From Tritonibacter scottomollicae (lineage in GTDB: Bacteria > Pseudomonadota > Alphaproteobacteria > Rhodobacterales > Rhodobacteraceae): a stretch of DNA of 64,000 bases. The stretch lies in assembly GCF_003003215.1 (NCBI RefSeq), contig NZ_PVUF01000003.1, positions 310,001 to 374,000 on the forward strand. Reading direction: 5' to 3'. The notes below the pieces were generated by a model that saw nothing but the letters and a program-made list of their open reading frames with translations, was not told where the DNA came from and did no database searches. The translations under genes and the position numbers were made by a program. Positions 10,577 through 21,094 of this stretch are shown piece after piece (position 1 is the stretch's first letter; each line of letters opens with the position of its first letter).

Positions 10577-10678
10577 CGGGTTTCGCTTCGACCTCTGCTC
10601 GAAGCGACCCGCGCCACGCGCGCCCAACCGAGGGACGTGTCCCACAGGGGCATGACCCACGGGCGGGAGCCTCCCTGT
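10577..10678 (+). repeat. Dispersed structured intergenic repeat, copy A
   Basis: Begins with GGGTTTCGC and a hairpin (CGCTTCGA...TCGAAGCG, 10584-10606). It continues with CGCGCC, a CCCAACCGAGGGA core and an ACAGGGGC box, and ends in GGGCGGGAGC (10661-10670). It aligns block by block with copy B, but the long central palindrome has lost one arm. It lies just past the phzF-like gene's 3' end. See copies B, C and D. Confidence 0.75.
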
Positions 10679-10693
10679 GACGAATATGTGCTC

Positions 10694-11584
10694 TTAGAGG
10701 GAGAGGTCTTCGGGCAAGGTGACACTGCCCCGCATCAACACAAACCCAGTGCCCCCGACGCGCACGCCCTGGATGGCGTCTGGTGGTCCGATCCGCGACA
10801 CATGGGCCTGCCCGGGCCGCCCCATCAGGTGCCCCTGCTCCGCGACAAAGCTCTCTTTCTCCATCAGCCCATGGTGCCAGAGATAGGCCGCCATGGCGCC
10901 GGTGGCGGACCCTGTGAACGGATCTTCCGGCGGGCTTGGGGGCAACATCAGCAACCTCGAAAACGTGTCCCCCGCGCCGGTATACCCGTCAAGCGTCACC
11001 AGAAAGGGCTCCTTCATATCGCTGCCATCTGCCCCCAGCGCCGCGCCCAGCGGCTCCATTGCTTCGGCGTTCAGCCGGGCCGCTTTCAGTGCCGCGTGAT
11101 CCTTCAGCACGGTGATGCAAAACGGCAGGCCGGTGGAGACCAACTGAGGCTGACCGATGATGGCGTCCTCCGGCAGGGACACCGCCGCCGCCACCAGTGC
11201 AAGGTCCGGCGCGGGGCCGAACTCCGGCGCCACCTGTTGCATGACGATCCGATCTCCCTCCAGCGCCACGGGCACGACCCCCGCCCCGGTCTCCAGCGTG
11301 ATCCGATTGCCGGCGATCATGCCGCGATCCCGCATTGCCGCCACGGTGGCGATGGTGGGATGCCCGGCAAAGGGGATCTCGCGGCTGGCGAGGAAGTAGC
11401 GCACCCGGATATCCGCGACCTCAGAGGGGCCGGTAAAGGTGCATTCCACCAATGAGGTCTCGCGCACATAGGCGCAGGCCACAGCTTCCGGCAGATGGGC
11501 CCCGCCATGCACCACCGCGCAGCCATTGCCGCCAAAGGGTCGGTCGGTGAAGGCATCGACCCAATCGAACTGAAACTCAGGCAT
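10694..11584 (-). CDS. PhzF family isomerase/epimerase
   Basis: A 296-residue member of the PhzF fold (two similar alpha/beta halves resembling diaminopimelate epimerase). Visible motifs are FGGNGCAVV (residues 17-25), RETSLVECTF, whose glutamate (E42) is at the catalytic position, REIPFAGHPT, and the C-terminal DPFTGSATGAM. The family isomerises or epimerises small acids; PhzF itself acts in phenazine synthesis, but no other phenazine gene is present, so that pathway should not be inferred. The start at 11584 has GGAG upstream; an upstream in-frame ATG at 11623 is less likely. Confidence 0.9.
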   Translation of the reverse strand: MPEFQFDWVDAFTDRPFGGNGCAVVHGGAHLPEAVACAYVRETSLVECTFTGPSEVADIRVRYFLASREIPFAGHPTIATVAAMRDRGMIAGNRITLETGAGVVPVALEGDRIVMQQVAPEFGPAPDLALVAAAVSLPEDAIIGQPQLVSTGLPFCITVLKDHAALKAARLNAEAMEPLGAALGADGSDMKEPFLVTLDGYTGAGDTFSRLLMLPPSPPEDPFTGSATGAMAAYLWHHGLMEKESFVAEQGHLMGRPGQAHVSRIGPPDAIQGVRVGGTGFVLMRGSVTLPEDLSL

Positions 11585-11730
11585 CTCGTGCTCCTGCTGT
11601 GTCTTTGTGCTGCAGGCAAGCATCCCACCCCAGAAAGCTCAAGGTCGCAGTTCTGTGCCGATACAATAGATGCATCTCGACAGGCTCGGTGCCGTTCACT
11701 CAGGCGGTACACAAACTCGGGGCGGGCCAG

Positions 11731-11856
11731 CGGGGTTTCGCTTCGACCTGCGTTCGAAGCGACTCGCGCCGCGCGCGCCCTTTGGGCGCGCGCGGCGCCG
11801 GGCCCAACCGGAGGACAGGTCCCGCAGGGGCATGGCCCACGGGCGGGAGCGCCCCC
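11731..11856 (+). repeat. Dispersed structured intergenic repeat, copy B
   Basis: The most complete copy. It has a hairpin with CGCTTCGA/TCGAAGCG arms and then a perfect 15-base palindrome pair (11766-11780 and 11784-11798) around a TTT loop. The core GGGCCCAACCGGAGGACAGG follows, then GCAGGGGC and GGGCGGGAGC (11841-11850). Its end touches the stop codon of the DUF3885 gene. Confidence 0.85.
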
Positions 11857-12503
11857 TCAGCCCTCAAAGGCAGCGCGCATTTCATCGATCCGAAATGTCT
11901 GCAACCAGTCGTGATACTCTTGGTAGAGCGGCACCAGCGTCCCTTTCTGAGTGGCGGCAACATCCATGCCGCGATCATCATAAGGGTGAAGAACCCGCCC
12001 CCGCGCAAAATCCACGACATAAATATCTGCGGACACGCTCGGCCGCCCCCCCCCATCTCGGCGCCGAGGGTCAGCCAAAGCACTTCGCGCAGCTGCCATC
12101 GCTCCTTCAGGATCGTTGCATCCCAGTGACGATAAATATCGCCGGTAAAGTCGTCCGAGTCCTCCTGAAACACCTTGCCGAGATACTGGAAGTCCGAGGG
12201 CCTGAGGGTTGTTTTCTTGTAGGGCTTCAGGCGCTTCTTCCTGGGCTTTTCATCCCCGTAATCCGATGACAGCAGCCACAGCTCCTCCGTGTCACGAAAC
12301 AGCCAGGAGGCCACCGCATCGGCCCGCTCGAACGCCTGAATGAACCGCCGCAGACACAAGGAATCAGAAACATCGTCTCCGCCAAGCTCAAAGCGCAGAC
12401 AGTGGTCCCAGTCACGAAACCGATTGTGTGAGAAGTCCGTGCAGGGAAACACCGGCGCAAAGGACCCCAGTATATTGTCGGTGGACGGGATCGCCTTGGC
12501 CAT
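11857..12503 (-). pseudogene. DUF3885-like protein interrupted by a frameshift
   Basis: Two overlapping minus-strand frames together encode one protein of about 215 residues. The first (from the ATG at 12503) carries WDHCLRFELGG, FIQAFERADAVASWLF and REVLWLTLGAE. The second resumes with SADIYVVDFARGRVLHPYD, then DRGMDVAA and LVPLYQEYHDWL, the C-terminal signature of DUF3885, and stops at 11857. The switch falls at a run of nine C residues (12046-12054; G on the coding strand). One missing G (a ten-G run) would restore the frame. It may be a sequencing slip, a phase-variable tract or a genuine recent lesion. Function of the family is unknown. Confidence 0.75.
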
Positions 12504-12595
12504 GCCTGCACGCGCCTCAAAACTACCTTGTGTCGGGGCAAGCTATCCATATGGCAACCGCAAGACCAGCCATTGCGACAGGGTATGGTGAAACA

Positions 12596-12618
12596 GAAAA
12601 GGGCCGCCCGAAGGCGAC
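12596..12618 (-). terminator. Terminator of the groESL operon
   Basis: On the minus strand a six-base stem (12603-12608 with 12613-12618, one G-U pair) closes a UUCG tetraloop and is followed by CCTTTTCTGTTTC. It lies about 50 bases after the groEL stop. Confidence 0.7.
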
Positions 12619-12665
12619 CCCATCCCGACCCTTGCGGGTCAGTCATCCAGGCTGGATGGCGTGAT

Positions 12666-14321
<1,656 letters not shown>

Positions 14322-14378
14322 TCAGTCTCCTTGAGAATACTGTATCTATGCGATGGAGGATGTGTCGGAGCCGGTGGC

Positions 14379-14666
14379 TCAGACGATCACACCCATGATG
14401 TCGCTCTCTTTCATCATCAGCAGCTCTTCGCCGTCGACGGTGACTTCGGTCCCGGACCACTTGCCGAACAGGACTTTGTCGCCCTCTTTCACGGCCATCG
14501 CGATCAGTTCGCCGCTGTCCTTGCGCGCGCCATCGCCACACGAGACAACTACGCCCTCGGACGGTTTTTCCTTGGCGCTGTCGGGAATGATCAGACCACC
14601 AGCGGTTTTTTCTTCGCTTTCGGTACGGCGAACCAGCACGCGGTCATGAAGCGGTTTCAATGCCAT
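14379..14666 (-). CDS. groES: Co-chaperonin GroES (10 kDa)
   Basis: Lid of the GroEL chamber. The 95-residue protein begins [14 protein letters not shown] and contains the mobile-loop region ([18 protein letters not shown]) and the conserved [11 protein letters not shown] strand. The start at 14666 has GAGGAG upstream. It is the first gene of the groESL operon. Confidence 0.99.
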   Translation of the reverse strand: MALKPLHDRVLVRRTESEEKTAGGLIIPDSAKEKPSEGVVVSCGDGARKDSGELIAMAVKEGDKVLFGKWSGTEVTVDGEELLMMKESDIMGVIV

Positions 14667-14733
14667 CTTTGCAGCTCCTCAAAAGGCTCAAAGTGTTTTC
14701 CTTACCCCACGCCCATCATGGGCCGCGAGGACG

Positions 14734-14760
14734 TTGGCACTCACCTTAGTCGAGTGCTAA
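14734..14760 (-). promoter_or_regulatory. CIRCE operator (HrcA binding site)
   Basis: TTGGCACTC (14734-14742), a nine-base spacer, and GAGTGCTAA (14752-14760) match the CIRCE consensus TTAGCACTC-N9-GAGTGCTAA with one mismatch. The site lies just downstream of the predicted -10 of the groES promoter, where HrcA would block transcription until heat stress. Confidence 0.95.
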
Positions 14761-14768
14761 CTGCCGGA

Positions 14769-14797
14769 TAGTTAGGCAGTGAGAATTGGCCTGTCAA
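14769..14797 (-). promoter_or_regulatory. Sigma-70 promoter of groESL
   Basis: On the minus strand TTGACA (14792-14797) is separated by exactly 17 bases from TAACTA (14769-14774). The -10 ends eight bases before the CIRCE operator, giving the classic HrcA-repressed layout. Confidence 0.75.
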
Positions 14798-14929
14798 CCA
14801 ATCCCTGCATGAAACTTGGTGGAATTTTTGTAACGGCCGGACCTGTGCGCGGATACCGGAATGCAAGGGGCTCTGGATTGCGCATTTGGCGATATATTTA
14901 TCGTCATCTGCCCCTGCAAGCTGGCCGCC

Positions 14930-15658
14930 TCAGCGCGCCACCGATCCAGATCCCGACCCTGAGTCGGTTTCTGTCTCCGTGGGGGGCGTCTGTGGCTCCG
15001 GCCAGTCCAGATGCTCCGCCCGCCCCGTCTCGGTCAGCGCATAGATACCCTTTGCCGCCCGCTCGAACCAGCCGTAATGGTTGGAGTACATCACCTGCGT
15101 GGCGCGGCTGACGCCGGTGGCACGGGCGATCTCGGCCCCGCGCGATGGGCCATGGGCCGCAAGGTGACGCGCGCAGGCCAGCGCGTCCTGCCGGTAGCCG
15201 GTCATCAGCCCGCCCCGCGTTGCGCCGCCGGTATTGGGGTCCCCCTGGATGCGGGCAAATTCACGCAGCAGCCGTGCGGTTTTCACCTTGGATTTACGCG
15301 GCGCGTAGGGGCCGGGATCGCAATGCACCTCGGTGCGGCCATCCGCGCGCACCGTGATCAGCCCGAGGCCAAGCCGCCGGCAGAGCGCCAGGTTGTCCTT
15401 CAACGCCCGGCGCGCGGTCTTGCCGGTGGGACGCGGCACGGCGAGATACACCAGATCGGTGACCGCAAGCCGCGTCACCGCCTGATGGAACAGCGACAGG
15501 GTGAAGCGCAGCTTCAGCTCCACCACCACCGGCGGCTCCGCGCCGCGCAGCGCCACCACATCGGCAGCACCCACCTCGCCCTTCACGGTATAGCCCTGCC
15601 CTTCGAACAGCGCCTTCACCGGGGCGTAGAGATCTTGTTCACGTTCCATCCCGGCCAT
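14930..15658 (-). CDS. DUF2161 protein, PD-(D/E)XK phosphodiesterase-like
   Basis: A 242-residue protein. The N-terminal half (about residues 5-130) shows a PD-(D/E)XK-like core: an aspartate in GAADVVAL and the ELK triad in VVVELKLRF. The C-terminal half contains a winged-helix-like segment (RGAEIARATGVSRATQVMYSNHYGWFERAAKGIYALT). This order matches DUF2161, called a putative phosphodiesterase; the substrate is unknown. The ATG at 15658 is preferred (GGGGCAAGC upstream); an ATG three codons in is possible. It is divergent from the TraB-like pair. Confidence 0.8.
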   Translation of the reverse strand: MAGMEREQDLYAPVKALFEGQGYTVKGEVGAADVVALRGAEPPVVVELKLRFTLSLFHQAVTRLAVTDLVYLAVPRPTGKTARRALKDNLALCRRLGLGLITVRADGRTEVHCDPGPYAPRKSKVKTARLLREFARIQGDPNTGGATRGGLMTGYRQDALACARHLAAHGPSRGAEIARATGVSRATQVMYSNHYGWFERAAKGIYALTETGRAEHLDWPEPQTPPTETETDSGSGSGSVAR

Positions 15659-15719
15659 GCTTGCCCCGCCCCGGCGGCAATGGCAATGTGAGACAAATGA
15701 AAAAACCGAGCGGTGAGTC

Positions 15720-16823
15720 ATGACCGGACTATTCTCTCGCCTCCGCCCTGCCCCGGCATGGACAGTGGAGACCTTTGGGCATGGCTGCGCGCTGCGCAAC
15801 AAACCCGCGCGCCCGTCCTTGCAGGCCTCGCTGCGGCTCTGGGCTGCATCATTACTGATCGGCCCAATGCTGGCGGGCACCGCCCTTCAGGCCGCCTGTT
15901 CCGGCACCGACCTGCGCGCCACCGCCCCCCCGGAGATCCGCGCCGAGGTGGACGCGGAGCTGGCGCAAACGCCCTATGCGGAGGGGCTCAGCTGGATCGC
16001 CACACGGGGCGAGCGGCGGTTGCACATCATCGGCACCATGCACCTGAACGACCCCCGTCACGCCGCGCTTGTGGCGCATATGACCCCGGTGGTGGAAGGC
16101 GCCGATGCCGTGCTGCTGGAGGTGAACCGCGCCGACAAGGCCGCGCTGAACCGCACCCTGGCCGAAACGCCGTCGATGATGTTCATCACCGAAGGGCCAA
16201 CCCTGATTGATCGCCTGCCCGAAGAGGACTGGCAGCAGATCGCCGATCAGGCCCGCGCCGCCGGGGTGCCTGCCTTCATGGCGGCCAAGATGCGGCCCTG
16301 GTTCCTGACCATGTCCCTGTCGGTGCCGCAATGCGCTCGCACGATCAAGGATGTGACGCGCGGCCTCGACATGCAGCTGATGGAGGTGGCCGAGGAAGCC
16401 GCCGTCCCGACTCTGTCGCTTGAGGATCCGCTGAGCGTGTTTCAGCTGCTCGACGCCGCCCCGCTGGAGCAGCAGGTGGCGGAGCTGCGCGGCTATATCG
16501 CCATGATGGGCGTGGGGCCGGACGACTTCTACACGATGGTGGAAAGCTACTTTGACGGCGCGGTGCAGGAATTTACCCTGCTGCAGCTGAAGGACTATCT
16601 GACCGCAGAAAGCAGCCTCTCCGAGGCAGAGCGGCAGGCACAGGTGGATGAGCTGATGGAGCTGCTGCTCTACCAACGCAACCGCAACTGGATCCCGGTG
16701 ATCGAGGCCACGCAGGGGTCACGGCTGGTGGTGGCCGTTGGCGCCGCACATCTGCCCGGCACGCAAGGGGTGCTGGCCCTCTTGGACGCAGAGGGCTACG
16801 AGATCGAAGAGGCGCCACTATGA
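15720..16823 (+). CDS. TraB/GumN family protein, first of a tandem pair
   Basis: A 367-residue protein of the TraB/PrgY/GumN family, a Tiki-like fold proposed to be a metallopeptidase. The two GxxH motifs are present: GTMH at 105-108 and GAAH at 341-344; a conserved glutamate follows in DAVLLEV. A hydrophobic stretch near residues 36-60, ending at a cysteine, suggests export or a membrane anchor. The last four bases overlap the start of a paralogous gene (ATGA), so the two are translationally coupled. Substrate unknown in bacteria. Confidence 0.85.
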   Translation: MTGLFSRLRPAPAWTVETFGHGCALRNKPARPSLQASLRLWAASLLIGPMLAGTALQAACSGTDLRATAPPEIRAEVDAELAQTPYAEGLSWIATRGERRLHIIGTMHLNDPRHAALVAHMTPVVEGADAVLLEVNRADKAALNRTLAETPSMMFITEGPTLIDRLPEEDWQQIADQARAAGVPAFMAAKMRPWFLTMSLSVPQCARTIKDVTRGLDMQLMEVAEEAAVPTLSLEDPLSVFQLLDAAPLEQQVAELRGYIAMMGVGPDDFYTMVESYFDGAVQEFTLLQLKDYLTAESSLSEAERQAQVDELMELLLYQRNRNWIPVIEATQGSRLVVAVGAAHLPGTQGVLALLDAEGYEIEEAPL

Positions 16824-17863
16824 CCGGCACCGCCACGCTATCTGTGCTACGGGCAATGGCCCGCCGCCTGCCCCGGGGCATGATGGCCGCCACGCTGGCG
16901 CTGTCCCTGCTCACCGGGGTTGACCGCGCCGAGGCGCGTTGCTCCGGCATCGACCTGCGGGATCACCTGACTGACAGCGCCCGCAGCCGGCTCGACAGTG
17001 ACCTTGGCAAGGTGCCCTTTGCCATCGGCAACCACTGGGTCGCCACCCGCGGCACGCAGCGGATCGATATCGTCGGCACCCAGCACAGCGGCGATGCGCG
17101 CATGGCAAAGACCATGCGGCAGTTGCGTCCGCTGATCCGGCAGGCCGACGCGGTATTTCTGGAGGTCACCGAGACGCAGATGCAGGCGGCGGATGGCAAT
17201 CAGGGTGCCTTTGCGCGCTATTTTCTGCTGCCACCGGGCCAGCAACTGGACCGGATGATGCCCGCTGCCGACTGGCGGTTGCTGACCGCCCGCCTGGCGC
17301 TCTACGGGATCACCGCAGAGGCCGCCAAACGGATGCAGCCGTGGTATATCTCCGATTTCCTCACCGGAACCGATTGCCGCAAGCGCGGCTTTGGCGCCCG
17401 GCGTGGGCTCGACGACCGCATCGAGCGCAGCGCCCGAAACGCCGGCATCCCGACGCTGGGTCTGGAGGCGCCGGAAAGCGGCCTTGCTGCGCTGGCCTCC
17501 ATGCCGCTGGCGGATCAGGTCAAGATGCTGCGCCTCGATCTGCGCAGCGAGACCCGGCACGAAGACCTCTATGTCACCCTCTCCGAATCCTATTTCGACG
17601 ACCGGCTGACCGAGGGGCGCATTGTCATGAGCTGGATGATCTACCGCGACCTCGACGTGCCGCGCCGCGAGGTGCACCGGCTGCTCGCCAGCTTTGACCG
17701 GGCCGTGCTGACCCAGCGCAATCGCGCCTGGGTTAAACGCCTGCGCGCCCGCCAGGACCCCCATCTGATTGTCGCCGTCGGCGCGGCGCATCTGGCCGGG
17801 GACACCGGTGTGCTGAACCTGCTGCAACGGGCCGGGTATCAACTGACCCCGGCCCGCAACTGA
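16820..17863 (+). CDS. TraB/GumN family protein, second of a tandem pair
   Basis: A 347-residue paralogue of the preceding protein with GTQH at 86-89 and GAAH at 321-324, plus the conserved DAVFLEV. A signal-like hydrophobic segment lies at residues 20-35, followed by CSGIDLRD, which matches CSGTDLRA in the upstream protein. The pair is a diverged duplication sharing an ATGA overlap. It is convergent with the next gene. Confidence 0.85.
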   Translation: MTGTATLSVLRAMARRLPRGMMAATLALSLLTGVDRAEARCSGIDLRDHLTDSARSRLDSDLGKVPFAIGNHWVATRGTQRIDIVGTQHSGDARMAKTMRQLRPLIRQADAVFLEVTETQMQAADGNQGAFARYFLLPPGQQLDRMMPAADWRLLTARLALYGITAEAAKRMQPWYISDFLTGTDCRKRGFGARRGLDDRIERSARNAGIPTLGLEAPESGLAALASMPLADQVKMLRLDLRSETRHEDLYVTLSESYFDDRLTEGRIVMSWMIYRDLDVPRREVHRLLASFDRAVLTQRNRAWVKRLRARQDPHLIVAVGAAHLAGDTGVLNLLQRAGYQLTPARN

Positions 17864-17907
17864 TCCGGCCTGCACCGGACTCGCCAGGGCGCGGGGCTCA
17901 CCCGCGA

Positions 17908-18594
17908 TCAGCGGGCGAGTGAGAATTCCAGGATCGGAATGCCCCCCGTGGGACAGAGCCCATTGATTTTGGCCTCCACGGTCTGCGCTGCCCCGAAATA
18001 GCTGGCATCGGGTGTCAGCAGCTGCGGCTGGTTGTCCGCCGTGACCAATGGTGCATCGTCGATGTAAAGCTGCGCAGACAGATCACTGCATCCGGCGGTA
18101 CTGTGAAAGGCGACCGAGAACTCCCGCGTCGTTGCAAAACCGCCCAGCAGGATATTGTGCCCCGGCAGCACATCGACCTGCACGGTATCGCGCTGGGTGG
18201 CGGCATCACTCACCGAGGCCCAGGTGCACTCCAGCACCTTGCCCGCCCCGGCCTCACGCAGCGCAAGGGTTTTCGCGTCCACAAAGGCGGCGCCGCTTTC
18301 GTTGACGGGCCAGCGGTACTCTCCGGCCTCTGTCACCAGCAGAAAACTGGGGAACTCCTGATCGTTGGAGATACCCTCGCAGGTGATGCGGATCAGGTGG
18401 CGGTTGGCGAGGCCGTTGATGATCCATTGTTTGTCCACGTCCAAACCCTGCCAGCTGCCGCTGTAGAATGCTGCCGGTTCCGTTGTGGCCACGTCTTTGG
18501 GCGCGCTGTCGTCTTCGGCCAGCGCGACGCCAGCCGTCACCTGCAACAACAGCCCCCCGGCCCCGCCGACCACCCTGCGAAATACACTCATCAT
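17908..18594 (-). CDS. Secreted hypothetical protein
   Basis: A 228-residue protein I do not recognise. The ATG at 18594 has a strong AGGAGGG seven bases upstream. An N-terminal signal peptide is visible (MMSVFRRVVGGAGGLLLQVTAGVALA, cleavage probably after ALA). The mature part has about four cysteines and beta-strand-like alternation (for example HLIRITCEG and FPSFLLVTEAGEYRWP). No catalytic motif is seen. It is divergent from the pyrophosphatase gene. Confidence 0.75.
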   Translation of the reverse strand: MMSVFRRVVGGAGGLLLQVTAGVALAEDDSAPKDVATTEPAAFYSGSWQGLDVDKQWIINGLANRHLIRITCEGISNDQEFPSFLLVTEAGEYRWPVNESGAAFVDAKTLALREAGAGKVLECTWASVSDAATQRDTVQVDVLPGHNILLGGFATTREFSVAFHSTAGCSDLSAQLYIDDAPLVTADNQPQLLTPDASYFGAAQTVEAKINGLCPTGGIPILEFSLAR

Positions 18595-18831
18595 CTGAAA
18601 TCCCTCCTCTTTACCAATCACGGTTACCAATCACGGCCCCCGCCGCCTTCGCAGGTTTACATGCCCCCCGACCCCGGGCAACTGCCCCTTGCGTTGCGGT
18701 GCCACCTTAAAGGGGGCCGTGACCGAGCCATGCGCTGCGCAGAACTCCGTCGCCCACCCGTGGCGGGGTGACAAACCCTGCCCCGCTGGTGTAAGGCGCG
18801 GCAACAGACCCCGTCAGACAGGATTGACCTC

Positions 18832-19752
18832 ATGACCATTCAAGTTTTCGGCCACAAATCTCCCGACACCGATTCCACCGGCTCCGCGATCATCTGGGCC
18901 TGGTATCTGAACGAGGTGAAGGGCGAAGCCGCCACCCCCGTCCTCTTGGGCGCGCCGAACACCGAAGCCGCCTTTATGTTGCAGCGCTGGGGCTTTGAGC
19001 AGCCCGCAATCATCGCCGATGTCGAGGCCGACGCGCCGGTGGTGATCGTCGACACCAACAACCCCGCCGAGCTGCCCGCCTCCATCAACAGCGCCGACAT
19101 CCGCGCCATCATCGACCACCACAAGCTGGTCGGTGGCCTGGAAACCAAGGGTCCGATCGACATCACAGTGCGCCCGCTGGCCTGCACCGCGACCATCATG
19201 CACGACCTGATGGGCACCGATGCCGACCGCATGCCCGACGACATCAAGGGCGCGGCGCTGACCTGCATCCTGTCGGACACGCTGGAATTCCGCTCCCCCA
19301 CCACCACGCCGCATGACCGCGCCGTGGCGGAGAAGCTGGCCAAGGATCTGGGCCTCGACGTCACCGACTACGCCGCCGAGATGTTCGCCGCCAAATCCGA
19401 CGTCTCCGCCTTTTCCGATGCAGAGCTGATCCGCATGGACTCCAAGGAATACGAGGTCGACGGCACCAAGTTCCGCGTCTCCGTGCTGGAAACCACCGCG
19501 CCGGACATCCCGCTGGGCCGCAAGGACAGCCTGATGGAGACCTTCAAGACTGTTCAGGCCGAGGACGGCGTCGATCAGGTGCTGCTGTTCGTGGTCGACA
19601 TCCTGAAGGAAGAAGCCACCCTGCTGGTGCCCAACGATCTGGTGAAATCCGTGGCCGAAAAGAGCTTTGACGCCAGTGTCGAGGGCGACCTCGTGGTGCT
19701 GCCGGGCGTGATGTCGCGCAAGAAGCAGATCATCCCGAACCTCAAGGTCTGA
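18832..19752 (+). CDS. ppaC: Manganese-dependent inorganic pyrophosphatase (family II)
   Basis: Hydrolyses pyrophosphate to phosphate in the cytoplasm. The 306-residue DHH-family protein has the metal ligands H8, D12 and D14 (GHKSPDTD), D74 (VIVDTNN), the DHH motif with H96/H97 (IIDHHKL) and D149. The C-terminal DHHA2 domain ends with the substrate-binding SRKKQ. AGGA precedes the ATG. A strong bidirectional terminator follows. Confidence 0.97.
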   Translation: MTIQVFGHKSPDTDSTGSAIIWAWYLNEVKGEAATPVLLGAPNTEAAFMLQRWGFEQPAIIADVEADAPVVIVDTNNPAELPASINSADIRAIIDHHKLVGGLETKGPIDITVRPLACTATIMHDLMGTDADRMPDDIKGAALTCILSDTLEFRSPTTTPHDRAVAEKLAKDLGLDVTDYAAEMFAAKSDVSAFSDAELIRMDSKEYEVDGTKFRVSVLETTAPDIPLGRKDSLMETFKTVQAEDGVDQVLLFVVDILKEEATLLVPNDLVKSVAEKSFDASVEGDLVVLPGVMSRKKQIIPNLKV

Positions 19753-19785
19753 TCGCGCTGGCGGTCCCGGACCTCCCTAACATGC

Positions 19786-19817
19786 AAAACGCCCGCTGCC
19801 TGCAGCGGGCGTTTTTC
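19786..19817. terminator. Bidirectional terminator between ppaC and the M48 gene
   Basis: AAAACGCCCGCTGC pairs with GCAGCGGGCGTTTT, giving an A tract on one side and a T tract on the other, so it can stop transcripts from both convergent genes. Confidence 0.85.
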
Positions 19818-19840
19818 CGTTTTGAAACAGGTCCTGTTGA

Positions 19841-20650
19841 TTATCGCGCGTTGCGCAGCCCGACCTGACCATCAATCTGGGCCTTGGTGGCCAACACTGT
19901 CGCCACCCGCCGACGGTCCGGCGGATGGGTGCCCCAGATCGAATAGCCGCCACTGGTGCCGGTGGCCGCCTCGGAGCGGGCAAAGAACTTCGCGCCCTCT
20001 ACCGGATCATAGCCTGCGTCATAGGCGATGCGAGTGCCCAGCGTGTCGCTCTCCAACTCGTAGGATTGCGAATAGACAATCCCGCCCGCCGTCGCGCCAA
20101 CACCAAGCCCCAGCCCCACCGCATCACCACTGTCGCCCACCAGCCCGGCGAGCGCACCGCCAATCAGCGCCCCCGCCAGCACTTGCTGCTGCTGTTTTTC
20201 CACGTGCCGTCCGATCAGATGACCGTATTCATGCGCCAGCACAAAGGCGACCTCGTCATCGCTGCCGGTGTCCTGGATCAGCGGCAGCGAAATGCGGATC
20301 ACCGGCTGGCCGTTCTGATAGGTGAAATAGGCGTTGCGCTCCGTCATCTGCCGGTCGATGGCGATATCGACGTTGCAATTGACGCCGGTTCTCAACCGCT
20401 GGCAGGTCTCGCGCCCCGCTCGCATCACCCGGGGCTCCACCCGGGCAAACCGCGCCTCGGCGGCGGATCTGGACAGGGTGGCCGGTGGCGGGCTGCGACG
20501 CGCTTCGGCAAAGAGGCGTGCCGCCTCCTCGGAGTGAACACCGCCGCTGTCGGGCAACTCGTAGGTGGTGCCACAGGCACTGACGACAAGGCATATCCCG
20601 CCCGCAAGCAGCGCGCGACAGGAGGAACCGGGGGACCGCAGAAACATCAT
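19841..20650 (-). CDS. M48 family metallopeptidase, lipoprotein
   Basis: A 269-residue predicted lipoprotein: hydrophobic leader and lipobox ending at C26 (LVVSAC). The zinc protease motif HEYGH is at 140-144, with a downstream ELESD supplying the third ligand. A glycine-rich hydrophobic stretch (about 157-190) follows the active site, as in several BepA/LoiP-like proteases. Likely role: periplasmic quality control of outer-membrane proteins (inference from family). It lies convergent to ppaC. Confidence 0.9.
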   Translation of the reverse strand: MMFLRSPGSSCRALLAGGICLVVSACGTTYELPDSGGVHSEEAARLFAEARRSPPPATLSRSAAEARFARVEPRVMRAGRETCQRLRTGVNCNVDIAIDRQMTERNAYFTYQNGQPVIRISLPLIQDTGSDDEVAFVLAHEYGHLIGRHVEKQQQQVLAGALIGGALAGLVGDSGDAVGLGLGVGATAGGIVYSQSYELESDTLGTRIAYDAGYDPVEGAKFFARSEAATGTSGGYSIWGTHPPDRRRVATVLATKAQIDGQVGLRNAR

Positions 20651-20755
20651 GAAGGTATCGCTCTATCTGGCAGGGAAACGGATCTGACCGCGACGCAGAT
20701 TAGCAGCGTCTGCGCCCGCTACAAGAGGCGTTGCAGGCGTCGGCGAACGCTCACC

Positions 20756-21094
20756 TCAAGACGCGTTTGGCAGCGCAAGCGCCTGCTGCAGGAAACCGCG
20801 CGCATCCCGTGCCGCCACATCATCCGGATGGCGGAATTTCAGATGTCGGCGCGCCTTGCCCTTGCCCTCCAGATATCCCTGCGGATCCGCAAAACGCGCC
20901 CCCTGCGAGAACTCGAGCGAGACATGTTCGGTATAGGTAAACAGCCCGCCGACAAACTGGTCGCTCGCGGGGTCGGGCGCGATCACCACGCCGCCGTATT
21001 TCGGCAGATAGCGCGCATCGGGGGCCAGATCCGCGACGATCAGGCGAATCGCGGCATCAATCTCCGCGATCACCTCCGGGGGCAGCTTGCTCAT
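20756..21094 (-). CDS. DUF1801 (YdhG-like) domain protein
   Basis: A 112-residue protein with the DUF1801 pattern: an N-terminal helix, then DARYLPKYGGVVIA, FTYTEHVSLEFSQGARF and KARRHLKFR. Function of the family is unknown. The ATG at 21094 is preferred because AAGGAGA lies upstream; an earlier in-frame ATG at 21115 lacks a comparable site. It is divergent from the DEAD-box helicase. Confidence 0.75.
   Translation of the reverse strand: MSKLPPEVIAEIDAAIRLIVADLAPDARYLPKYGGVVIAPDPASDQFVGGLFTYTEHVSLEFSQGARFADPQGYLEGKGKARRHLKFRHPDDVAARDARGFLQQALALPNAS

Noticed and set aside
10694..11584. Phenazine biosynthesis locus
   Set aside because: Only a PhzF-fold gene is present; no other phenazine genes occur nearby, and PhzF homologues are widespread isomerases.
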